Of a stretch of 20,613 nucleotides of DNA, positions 1 through 7,054 are shown piece after piece. The stretch is taken from positions 1 to 20,613 of the forward strand of contig JAEZZN010000097.1 in NCBI GenBank assembly GCA_023418535.1, in the 5' to 3' direction. Position numbers and translations under genes: made by a program. This DNA comes from Bacillota bacterium. GTDB taxonomy: Bacteria > Bacillota_A > Clostridia > Tissierellales > Peptoniphilaceae. Below the pieces are notes generated by a model. The model was not told the DNA's origin and made no database searches. It saw only the letters and a list, made by a program, of their open reading frames with translations. Position 1 is the stretch's first letter. Each line of letters opens with the position of its first letter.

Positions 1-27
1 CGAGCAAAAAAAACATTAAAAAAGGGC

Positions 28-49
28 TTGTTTTGTGTACACAAAACAA
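28..49. repeat. 22-bp perfect palindrome
   Basis: Arms TTGTTTTGTGT (28-38) and ACACAAAACAA (39-49) are exact reverse complements with no spacer. There is no T-tract after it, so it does not look like a terminator. It lies just upstream of a decayed surface-protein gene and could be a protein-binding or recombination site, or the end of a lost mobile element. No function can be assigned from sequence alone. Confidence 0.6.
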
Positions 50-77
50 ATCATATAAAAAAGCTCTATGAATAAGT

Positions 78-361
78 GAGGATGCTGATTATAAAGAATC
101 AGCACCCCCAACAGTTGACATAGAACCGGAAAAGATTTAGTTGCATTTGAAAAATTACTATACAATGGAGAAGTAATAGCAAGTCATGAAGATATAAATG
201 ATGAAGATCAAACTGTTAGAGTAAATAATATACCAGAAACTCCTAAAAATCCAAGAACAGGCGATTTAGGAATATTATTACAACCTACATTATTGTCACT
301 ATCTTCAATAATCTTATTATTCTTTAGAAGGAAACAAAAAAATAATCGCAAATACATTTAA
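78..361 (+). pseudogene. 3' remnant of a VaFE-repeat surface-anchored protein
   Basis: Reading from 125 to the TAA at 359-361 gives the end of a VaFE-type repeat (GKDLVAFEKL, then NGEVIASHEDINDEDQTV). This is followed by a sortase-like signal (NPRTG at about 238-258), a hydrophobic stretch and a basic tail (RRKQKNNRKYI), the standard C-terminus of a wall-anchored adhesin or pilin-like protein. This frame has a stop at 116-118 and no start codon. The preceding sequence, from about 78 in another frame (EDADYKESAPPTVDIEP), runs into a stop at 138-140, and that frame is itself stopped at 69-71. It looks like a frameshifted, 5'-truncated gene fragment. A family of many hundreds of residues is reduced to about one partial repeat. 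Whether a longer copy exists upstream of the window cannot be seen. Confidence 0.7.
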
Positions 362-425
362 AGAATTATTGAAATGTGCAAGAAGCAATATAGATATTAA
401 AAAGAGAATATTTAAGTGAAAATGA

Positions 426-457
426 TAAAAAGATGGCTAAAAAAGCCATCTTTTTTT
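426..457. terminator. Bidirectional rho-independent terminator
   Basis: The stem AGATGGCT (431-438) pairs with AGCCATCT (444-451) around an A5 loop, flanked by A's on the left and T's on the right. It can therefore terminate both the decayed + strand gene and the minus-strand tRNA-Leu transcript that converges on it. Confidence 0.8.
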
Positions 458-551
458 GTGTCTTATTGATGTTTTGTTTTGTAAAATAAATTATTTATTT
501 TCATGTTTTCAACATATAAATTAAATATATTAAAACTAAAATAAATATTAA

Positions 552-639
552 TGGTGCCGATAGAGGGAATCGAACCCCCACGCCCTTAACAGGCATCAGA
601 TTTTGAGTCTGACGTGTCTACCAGTTCCACCATATCGGC
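552..639 (-). tRNA. tRNA-Leu (anticodon CAA)
   Basis: The reverse complement folds as a class II tRNA. The acceptor is GCCGATA/TATCGGC (7 bp) with an encoded ACCA end, the D arm contains GGTAGAC, and the anticodon stem TCAGA/TCTGA holds the loop CTCAAAA, giving anticodon CAA, which reads UUG leucine codons. It has a long variable arm typical of tRNA-Leu and a T arm with GTTCGATTC. It is 88 nt including CCA. It stands alone, with its own upstream promoter and a terminator downstream, and is divergent from polA. Confidence 0.95.
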
Positions 640-651
640 TTAACAAATAAA

Positions 652-680
652 ATAATAACATTTTATATAAATTTTATCAA
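652..680 (-). promoter_or_regulatory. Promoter of tRNA-Leu
   Basis: On the minus strand a -35 TTGATA (680-675) is followed after exactly 17 bp by a -10 TATTAT (657-652), about 12 bp before the mature tRNA 5' end. This is a near-consensus vegetative sigma promoter. Confidence 0.75.
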
Positions 681-704
681 GAGAAAATAATCGCTAATTT
701 TATA

Positions 705-713
705 TGTTATAAT
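705..713 (+). promoter_or_regulatory. Extended -10 promoter of polA
   Basis: TGTTATAAT is a consensus extended -10 (TGn plus TATAAT at 708-713). No good -35 is seen, as is usual for extended -10 promoters. The predicted transcript would have a leader of about 55 nt before polA. Confidence 0.6.
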
Positions 714-776
714 CTAATTATGAATAATACGAGAGTTTTGCTTTAATGCAAATTTTATTATATTAGGAAGGAAAAT

Positions 777-3413
777 ATGAAGAAAATACTATTAATCGAT
801 GGTTCCAGTTTAATATTTAGAGCATTTTATGCTATAAGAAATTTATCTACTAGAGAAGGAATTCCAACAGGTGCAGTATATGGATTTATAAATATGTACA
901 ATGCAGCACTGGAAAAAATAGATCCGGATTATGTACTAGTTGCTTTTGATAATGCTGGCCCAACTATTAGAACGAGAGAATTTGCTGAATATAAAGGTAC
1001 TAGACAGAAGACTCCAGATGAATTGCTTACTCAATTTGGAATGGTAAAAGATTTATTAGATTCTTACAATGTAAAACATATAGCACTTGATGATTATGAA
1101 GCTGACGATATAATTGGAACTTTATCAAATATGGCTTCAAAAAATGGGGTTAAATCATATATGCTTACAGGAGATAGAGATTATTTCCAATTAGTTAATG
1201 AAACAGCAAATGTTCTTTATACAAAGAAGGGGATTTCAACTCTTGAAATATATGATTTAGAAAAAGTTGAAGATCAGTATGACTTAACACCTGAAAAATT
1301 AATTGAGGTTAAAGGTTTAATGGGAGATACTTCAGATAATATACCTGGAGTACCTGGAGTTGGCGAAAAGACAGCGATTAAATTAATTAAAGAATATGGT
1401 GATATAGAAACTATATATGAAAATATAGATAAAGTTTCTGGAAAGGTTTTAAAACAAAATCTTATAGACAATAAAGCTCAAGCATTTATGTCTAGAAAAT
1501 TAGGAACAATATATACAGATATAAAACTTGATTTTGATATTGAAGACTTAAAGCTTGTTGAACCTAATAGAAATGAATTGTATGAAAAATATAAAGTTTT
1601 AGAATTTGGTAAACTAACTCAAGAATTTTCTCCAAATACTGATGAAGCCTTTGATTTTGAACCTTTAATTGTTGGGTTAAACAGAATGGCTGATGTATAT
1701 CATTATGTTAAATCAGAAAAGAAACTTATATTTGATATTATATGTGAAGGTGATTATTTACAAGAAAAACCAAGATATTTAGCTATAATGGGTAAACAAA
1801 ACCATATTATGTTGGTTGATTTACTTGTGGATGAATTTCCATTTGTAACTAAATTTAAAGATTTATTCGAAGATGATGAAATAGTTAAGGTTGGTTTTGA
1901 TATTAAAAAACTAATTGTAATGTTGAAAAAGATAGATATAAATCTTGAAAAAAATTACCAAGATTTGATGATTATATCATATCTAATCAATCCTAAAGGA
2001 GACTATTCATTAAAGGATATTGCATTTAGTGAATTGGAAAAAGATATTAAATCATTGGATGAATATTTTGGAAAAGGAAAAGGCAAGAAAAATCTTGAAA
2101 CTTTAGAAAAAGTCTATATAGAAGAATATTTAGCAAATAATTTATTTGTAATAGAAAGTAGTATAGATTCTCTTCTAGAAAAAATTGAAAACTTAAATAT
2201 GAAAGATTTGCTATTCAATATAGACTTACCACTTGTTCGTGTTTTAGCAGAAATGGAAATGGTTGGTATTGAAACTCATAAAGATGAGTTTGATAAAATT
2301 GACAAGGAAATTTCTGAAAGACTAGAAACTACTACAAATCGTATTTACGAATTAGCAGATGAAGAATTTAATATAAATTCTCCAAAGCAATTAGGAGAGA
2401 TATTATTTGATAAATTAAAATTACCAGTAATAAAGAAGACAAAGACAGGATATTCTACAAATGCAGACGTGCTTGCGAAATTAATAGATGAGCATGAAAT
2501 CATTCCTTTGATAGAAGAATATAGACAGTTAGCAAAATTAAAAAGCACATATATAGATGGCTTAGTAAACTATATAGCTGAAGATGGAAGAATACATTCA
2601 AAATTTAATCAAACAATTGCAGCAACAGGAAGATTAAGTTCAACTGAACCTAATTTACAAAATATTCCTATTAAAACTGAAGAAGGAAGATTGATTAGAA
2701 AAGCATTTTTCGCTGGTGAAGGTAAGAAATTAGTATCTGCCGATTATTCACAAATTGAGTTGAGAGTTCTCGCAGCACTTACAAAAGATGAAAACATGTT
2801 AGACGCATTTAAACATAATATAGATATACATGCAAAGACTGCATCAGAAGTATTTAATGTAGATTTAGATAAAGTTACAAAAAGACAAAGATCAGATGCA
2901 AAAGCAGTTAATTTTGGTATTGTATATGGAATTTCTGATTATGGTTTATCAGAAGATTTAAATATATCTAGAGCACAAGCAAAAGAATATATTGATGAAT
3001 ATTTGAAATCATATCCAAATATTAAAAAATACATGAAAGATATAGTTAAAAAAGCTAAAGATGATGGATATGTTGAAACTATGTTCCATAGAAGAAGATA
3101 TATAACAGAAATTAGTTCATCAAATTTTAATGTAAGAAGTTTTGGAGAAAGAATTGCTTTAAATACACCAATACAAGGTACAGCTGCAGATATAATAAAG
3201 ATTGCAATGATACATGTTGCAAACAGAATAGAAAAAGAAGGATTGAAATCAAAATTGATTTTACAAATCCATGACGAATTAATAATCGAAGCTGTAGAGG
3301 AAGAGCTTGATACTATTGAGTCTTTATTAAAAGAAGAGATGGAAAATGCGGTAGATATTGGAGTAAAGCTCTTGGTAGAAGTTGAAATGGGTGATAATTG
3401 GTATGAAATCTAA
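777..3413 (+). CDS. polA: DNA polymerase I
   Basis: Fills gaps and removes RNA primers during lagging-strand synthesis and repair. The N-terminal 5'-3' exonuclease/flap domain (about 1-290) shows LLIDGSSLIFRAFYAI, YEADDIIGTL, LTGDRDYFQL and the helix-hairpin-helix segment with GVPGVGEKTA. The C-terminal polymerase domain has motif A DYSQIELR (Asp656), motif B with Lys709 and Tyr717, and motif C HDE (832-834). The middle 3'-5' exonuclease domain is present, but its metal ligands look lost: the DxE of ExoI reads Asp320-Ile-Ile322, the ExoII Asp aligns with Leu379, and the ExoIII YxxxD reads Tyr447...Tyr451. It is therefore probably non-proofreading, as in many Gram-positive Pol I enzymes. Full length (878 aa). 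The start is fixed by the ribosome binding site AGGAAGG at 765-771. It overlaps coaE by 11 nt. Confidence 0.98.
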   Translation: MKKILLIDGSSLIFRAFYAIRNLSTREGIPTGAVYGFINMYNAALEKIDPDYVLVAFDNAGPTIRTREFAEYKGTRQKTPDELLTQFGMVKDLLDSYNVKHIALDDYEADDIIGTLSNMASKNGVKSYMLTGDRDYFQLVNETANVLYTKKGISTLEIYDLEKVEDQYDLTPEKLIEVKGLMGDTSDNIPGVPGVGEKTAIKLIKEYGDIETIYENIDKVSGKVLKQNLIDNKAQAFMSRKLGTIYTDIKLDFDIEDLKLVEPNRNELYEKYKVLEFGKLTQEFSPNTDEAFDFEPLIVGLNRMADVYHYVKSEKKLIFDIICEGDYLQEKPRYLAIMGKQNHIMLVDLLVDEFPFVTKFKDLFEDDEIVKVGFDIKKLIVMLKKIDINLEKNYQDLMIISYLINPKGDYSLKDIAFSELEKDIKSLDEYFGKGKGKKNLETLEKVYIEEYLANNLFVIESSIDSLLEKIENLNMKDLLFNIDLPLVRVLAEMEMVGIETHKDEFDKIDKEISERLETTTNRIYELADEEFNINSPKQLGEILFDKLKLPVIKKTKTGYSTNADVLAKLIDEHEIIPLIEEYRQLAKLKSTYIDGLVNYIAEDGRIHSKFNQTIAATGRLSSTEPNLQNIPIKTEEGRLIRKAFFAGEGKKLVSADYSQIELRVLAALTKDENMLDAFKHNIDIHAKTASEVFNVDLDKVTKRQRSDAKAVNFGIVYGISDYGLSEDLNISRAQAKEYIDEYLKSYPNIKKYMKDIVKKAKDDGYVETMFHRRRYITEISSSNFNVRSFGERIALNTPIQGTAADIIKIAMIHVANRIEKEGLKSKLILQIHDELIIEAVEEELDTIESLLKEEMENAVDIGVKLLVEVEMGDNWYEI

Positions 3414-4008
3414 AATAATAGGATTGACAGGATCAATTGCTACAGGGAAATCAACGGTTTCTAAATATTTAATAAAAAAGGGATATAAAGTAGTTGATGC
3501 AGACAAAATAACTCATGAATTGATGAAAAAAGATAATATCAATTATCTTGAAATAGTAAATTATTTTGGAAATTCTATTTTAGATAAAGATGATGAAATA
3601 GATAGAAAAAAATTAGCAAATATAGTATTTTCAGATAAAAACAAGTTAAATGCATTAAATAATTTGACCCATCCAAATATTTTTAATAAAATTAATGAAA
3701 CGATAGAAGAATCTGATGAAAAAATTATTTTTCTAGATATTGCGTTATTAATCGAATTTATAAAAAATAATAGTTGGAATATTTCACTTGATGAGATTTG
3801 GTTAGTATATGTTAATAAAGATATTCAACTTGAAAGATTGATGAAGAGAAACGATTTTACTGAAAAAGAAGCTAAAATTAGAATAAAATCACAAATGGAT
3901 ATAGATGAAAAAATAAAATATGCTGATTTTATTTTATATAATGATAAAGATTTAGAGTATCTTTATAGACAGATTGATGAGAGGTTAAATTTATATGAAA
4001 GTAATTAA
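3403..4008 (+). CDS. coaE: Dephospho-CoA kinase
   Basis: Phosphorylates the 3'-hydroxyl of dephospho-CoA, the last step of coenzyme A synthesis. The P-loop GSIATGKS lies at residues 10-17. Other family signatures are VDADKITHEL (nucleotide/substrate region), a HPNIF segment and DIALLIE. A reading frame extends upstream to a TTG at 3382, but ATG 3403 puts the protein start directly before the conserved KIIGLTG strand and gives the usual length of about 200 aa. The gene overlaps the end of polA by 11 nt and the next gene by 14 nt, so the three are almost certainly co-transcribed and translationally coupled. The gene is rich in A-runs like its neighbours, with no sign of transfer. Confidence 0.95.
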   Translation: MKSKIIGLTGSIATGKSTVSKYLIKKGYKVVDADKITHELMKKDNINYLEIVNYFGNSILDKDDEIDRKKLANIVFSDKNKLNALNNLTHPNIFNKINETIEESDEKIIFLDIALLIEFIKNNSWNISLDEIWLVYVNKDIQLERLMKRNDFTEKEAKIRIKSQMDIDEKIKYADFILYNDKDLEYLYRQIDERLNLYESN

Positions 4009-4627
4009 AAGATTATTAGTATTATTATTAATAATATTAATTATGTTGTTTGCATTAGGATATTTTATTTTATTTGCAACAGTTAAAAATAATCATAAAC
4101 CACATATGGAATATATAGAAAAATATTCACAAGAATATGGGGTTGAAAAAGAATTAGTTGCAGCGGTTATCAAAACTGAAAGTGGATTTAATAAAGAAGC
4201 CCACTCTAGTGCTGAAGCTAAAGGATTAATGCAAATAACTAATGATACAGGTGATTGGATAGCTAATAGATTAGGTGAAGAGTTTATAGAAGATAAACTA
4301 TATGATCCAGAAACCAATATTAAATATGGTATTTATTATCTAAAATATTTAATTAATTATTATAAATCTGTAGATTATGCAATAATGGCATATAATGCCG
4401 GATTTGGGAATGTTGATTTATGGATAAGAGAAGGTATATTGACAGGGAATGTAGATGATTATGAAAATATTCCATTTGCAGAAACTAGAAACTATATAAA
4501 TAGAGTAAAAAAACAATATCATATAAATCAAGAAATTTATGATATTTATTACACTCCCAAAAAAGATAATAGATGGTTAATATCTTGGAATCTATATAAG
4601 ACATTTTTATCAGATTTATTTAGATAA
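3995..4627 (+). CDS. Membrane-anchored lytic transglycosylase (SLT domain)
   Basis: Cleaves peptidoglycan glycan strands with formation of 1,6-anhydro-muramyl ends, acting outside the membrane. Residues 5-29 form a single hydrophobic N-terminal anchor. The rest is a soluble-lytic-transglycosylase-type lysozyme fold: the catalytic Glu62 lies in the TESGF motif, followed by AKGLMQI (76-82) and, later, AYNAG. The size (210 aa) is typical of short Gram-positive members next to coaE. The ribosome binding site GAGAGG precedes the ATG, and the start overlaps coaE. The gene closes the polA-coaE unit at the terminator at 4633. Family assignment is firm; its role in cell-wall remodelling rather than a specialised process is inferred. 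Confidence 0.92.
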   Translation: MKVIKRLLVLLLIILIMLFALGYFILFATVKNNHKPHMEYIEKYSQEYGVEKELVAAVIKTESGFNKEAHSSAEAKGLMQITNDTGDWIANRLGEEFIEDKLYDPETNIKYGIYYLKYLINYYKSVDYAIMAYNAGFGNVDLWIREGILTGNVDDYENIPFAETRNYINRVKKQYHINQEIYDIYYTPKKDNRWLISWNLYKTFLSDLFR

Positions 4628-4632
4628 ATAAG

Positions 4633-4672
4633 ATATCTGTTGGAATTTATATCCAGCAGATATTTTTATTTT
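4633..4672 (+). terminator. Terminator of the polA-coaE-lytic transglycosylase unit
   Basis: ATATCTGTTGGA (4633-4644) pairs with TCCAGCAGATAT (4652-4663), 12 bp with one G-U pair and a 7-nt loop, followed by TTTTATTTT. Confidence 0.88.
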
Positions 4673-4752
4673 AAAAGATTATTAATAAAATTTCTTTTTT
4701 TACTTTGTGTATAACTGATATTTGCTAAATCCAGAAAAAATAGTTTAGATTA

Positions 4753-4761
4753 TGATATAAT
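4753..4761 (+). promoter_or_regulatory. Extended -10 promoter of the rnf operon
   Basis: TGATATAAT matches the extended -10 pattern. A second TATAAT overlaps at 4761-4766. No convincing -35 is present. Transcription would start near 4768, leaving about 40 nt of leader before rnfC, which contains the ribosome binding site AAAGGAG (4796-4802). Confidence 0.55.
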
Positions 4762-4774
4762 ATAATAGACTATT

Positions 4775-4792
4775 AAGTTAAATATTAATCAA
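4775..4792. promoter_or_regulatory. Possible Rex-like operator (weak)
   Basis: AAGTTAA-ATAT-TAATCAA compares with the Rex consensus TTGTTAA-N4-TTAACAA at 5 of 7 positions in each half. It lies at about +8 to +25 of the predicted rnf transcript, where a repressor would block transcription. The region is very AT-rich, so a chance match is quite possible. Confidence 0.2.
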
Positions 4793-4808
4793 TAAAAGGA
4801 GATTACAT

Positions 4809-6125
4809 ATGGTGTTTAAGAAAACATTTAAACAGGGTTATCATATTCCTGCACATAAGGAAATGAGCCGTGGAAATAAGTACATAGAAATGCCAACTCC
4901 AGATATAGTTAAGTTATCAATGTTACAACACATTGGTACTCCTGCAAATCCTATTGTTGACGTAGGAGATTATGTAAAAGTAGGTCAAAAGATAGGGGAA
5001 AAAGTTGGCGCTATTTCAGCAAATGTTCACTCAAGTGTATCAGGTAAGGTTATAAAAATTGAAAAAGCTCATACTACACGTGGGAATACAGTTTGTATAT
5101 TTATCGAAAATGATCATAAGGATGAATTAGCTTATGAGTTAATGAATAGAGACTATACAACAATGTCAAATGAGGAAATCATCAATATAATTGATGAGGC
5201 AGGTATTACTGGATTAGGTGGGGCATCATTCCCAACATCTGTAAAATTATCACCAAAAGAAGTGATAGAAGATGTAATTATAAATAGTGCAGAATGTGAG
5301 CCATATTTAACATCTGACGACACAATGATGAGAAATTTCTCAGAGGATATTGTAACAGGATTGAAAATTGAAATGAAAGTGGTAAATGCTAAAAGAGGTC
5401 ATATTTTAATTGAAGATGATAAAGCTCAAGCTATTAAAGCGATTAAAGAAGCTGTAAATAACGATCCAAACATATGCGTTGTTGTAGCTAAAGCTAAATA
5501 TCCACAAGGTGATGAAAAAAGAGTTATACAGGTTGCAACTGGGAAAGTTGTACCATTTGGACAATTACCATCAGCAGTTGGATGTATCGTATCAAATGCT
5601 ACAACTGCATATTCAATCACTCAAGCTGTAGTACATAATAAACCTTTATATGAAAGAATAGTGACATTTTCAGGAGAAGCAATGAAGGCAAAATTAAATG
5701 CTTTGGTAAGATTTGGAACTTCTGTATCATTTGCTATTGAACATATAGGTGGAATAGATGAAGGTGTATCTAAATTTATTTTAGGTGGTCCTATGATGGG
5801 ACTTGCATTAGAAGATTTTGAAATACCACTTGAAAAACCAACAAATGGTGTTTTAGCTCTTTCTTTAGAAGAAAGTGATTATCCAGAGCAAGAACCATGT
5901 ATCAAATGTGCGGCTTGTGTTGAAGCTTGTCCAGTGTATTTACAACCTTTTAATTTAGAGCAATTAATTAATAATGGTGAAATAATGGAAGCGAAAGCAA
6001 ATGACTTAATGGCATGTATTGATTGTGGATTGTGTTCATATGTTTGTCCATCACATATTCCTCTTGTTGAAACCTTTAGAGAAGGTAAGAGACAAGTAAG
6101 AGAACTACAGTTGAAAGATAAATAG
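4809..6125 (+). CDS. rnfC: Rnf complex subunit RnfC
   Basis: Cytoplasmic subunit that carries the NAD(H) site of Rnf. It shows the 51K-type flavin/nucleotide fold (GLGGASFP at 135-142 and INSAECEPYLTSDD), an SLBB-like region, and two complete ferredoxin-like 4Fe-4S motifs: Cys364/367/370 with Cys374, and Cys403/406/409 with Cys413. The N-terminal RnfC sandwich domain is seen in the first 110 residues. Length (438 aa) is normal for Gram-positive RnfC. No key residue appears lost, so NADH/NAD chemistry should be intact. It is the first gene of rnfC-D-G-E-A, the ribosome binding site AAAGGAG fixes the start, and rnfD begins 8 nt after its stop. In the usual complex it exchanges electrons with the flavin of RnfD. 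Confidence 0.96.
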   Translation: MVFKKTFKQGYHIPAHKEMSRGNKYIEMPTPDIVKLSMLQHIGTPANPIVDVGDYVKVGQKIGEKVGAISANVHSSVSGKVIKIEKAHTTRGNTVCIFIENDHKDELAYELMNRDYTTMSNEEIINIIDEAGITGLGGASFPTSVKLSPKEVIEDVIINSAECEPYLTSDDTMMRNFSEDIVTGLKIEMKVVNAKRGHILIEDDKAQAIKAIKEAVNNDPNICVVVAKAKYPQGDEKRVIQVATGKVVPFGQLPSAVGCIVSNATTAYSITQAVVHNKPLYERIVTFSGEAMKAKLNALVRFGTSVSFAIEHIGGIDEGVSKFILGGPMMGLALEDFEIPLEKPTNGVLALSLEESDYPEQEPCIKCAACVEACPVYLQPFNLEQLINNGEIMEAKANDLMACIDCGLCSYVCPSHIPLVETFREGKRQVRELQLKDK

Positions 6126-6133
6126 GAGGAGAT

Positions 6134-7054
6134 ATGAAAAAAAGATTAACATTATCAACTACACCTGCTCCTCATATTAGAACTCCAAAAAACACTCAAA
6201 CTATAATGCTTGATGTGATAATAGCAATGTTGCCAGCATTAGCAGCATCTATTTACTTTTTTGGAATAAGATCACTATTTTTAACTTTAGTTACAGTGGC
6301 AGCATGTGTATTGTCTGAATTCGCGATACAAAAAGCTCTTCATAAGAGAGTAAGAGTAAGAGATTTATCCGCAGTGGTAACAGGTATGTTACTTGCATTT
6401 AATTTACCAGTAGAATTTCCATTTTGGATGGCGATTATTGGTGGAATATTTGCAATCGTAGTAGTAAAAGAATTATTTGGTGGTATTGGTCAAAACTTTA
6501 TGAACCCAGCATTAGCTGCTAGAGTATTTTTAATGATTAACTGGCCGGCACAAATAGGTACATTTACATATGATGGCGTAGCAGGAGCTACACCACTTGG
6601 TGGAAGACCAACTTCATTAATGGATTTATTTATAGGTAATATACCTGGGACTATTGGTGAAGTTTCAAAACTAGCTATACTTTTAGGTCTATTATATATG
6701 TTATATAGACAAGTTATTAATTTAAGGATGCCAGTAATTTATGTGGCAACATCAGCAATATTATTCTACATATTGAAGTATGATTTGTATGATACACTAT
6801 ATCAAATATTATCAGGTGGTATTATTTTAGGTGCTGTATTTATGTTAACAGACTATTCATCATCACCAATGTCACCACAAGGGCAAATTGTGTATGCAAT
6901 AGGTGCAGCGATATTGACTGTAGTTATTAGACTATATGGAGGATATCCTGAAGGAGTATCTTTTGCGATCATTATAATGAATGTTTTAGTTCCTACAATT
7001 GATAAATATATTAGACCGCATGTATTTGGTGTAAAAGTGGGAGGCAATAAATGA
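6134..7054 (+). CDS. rnfD: Rnf complex subunit RnfD
   Basis: Polytopic membrane subunit, homologous to NqrB, that carries electrons through the membrane via covalently bound FMN and riboflavin. About ten hydrophobic segments are visible. The flavinylation motif AGATPL gives Thr153 as the FMN attachment site, and the conserved stretch GGIGQNFMNPALAARVFL is present. Length 306 aa is typical. The ribosome binding site AGGAGG (6125-6130) directly precedes the ATG. The stop overlaps the rnfG start (ATGA), implying translational coupling. Nothing in the sequence suggests loss of flavin sites, in contrast to the missing cluster ligands in RnfE and RnfA. FMN attachment would need an ApbE transferase, not encoded in this window. 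Confidence 0.96.
   Translation: MKKRLTLSTTPAPHIRTPKNTQTIMLDVIIAMLPALAASIYFFGIRSLFLTLVTVAACVLSEFAIQKALHKRVRVRDLSAVVTGMLLAFNLPVEFPFWMAIIGGIFAIVVVKELFGGIGQNFMNPALAARVFLMINWPAQIGTFTYDGVAGATPLGGRPTSLMDLFIGNIPGTIGEVSKLAILLGLLYMLYRQVINLRMPVIYVATSAILFYILKYDLYDTLYQILSGGIILGAVFMLTDYSSSPMSPQGQIVYAIGAAILTVVIRLYGGYPEGVSFAIIIMNVLVPTIDKYIRPHVFGVKVGGNK

Noticed and set aside
3382..3402. TTG start giving a 208-residue CoaE
   Set aside because: It adds seven residues not found in the family; ATG 3403 starts right before the conserved first strand.
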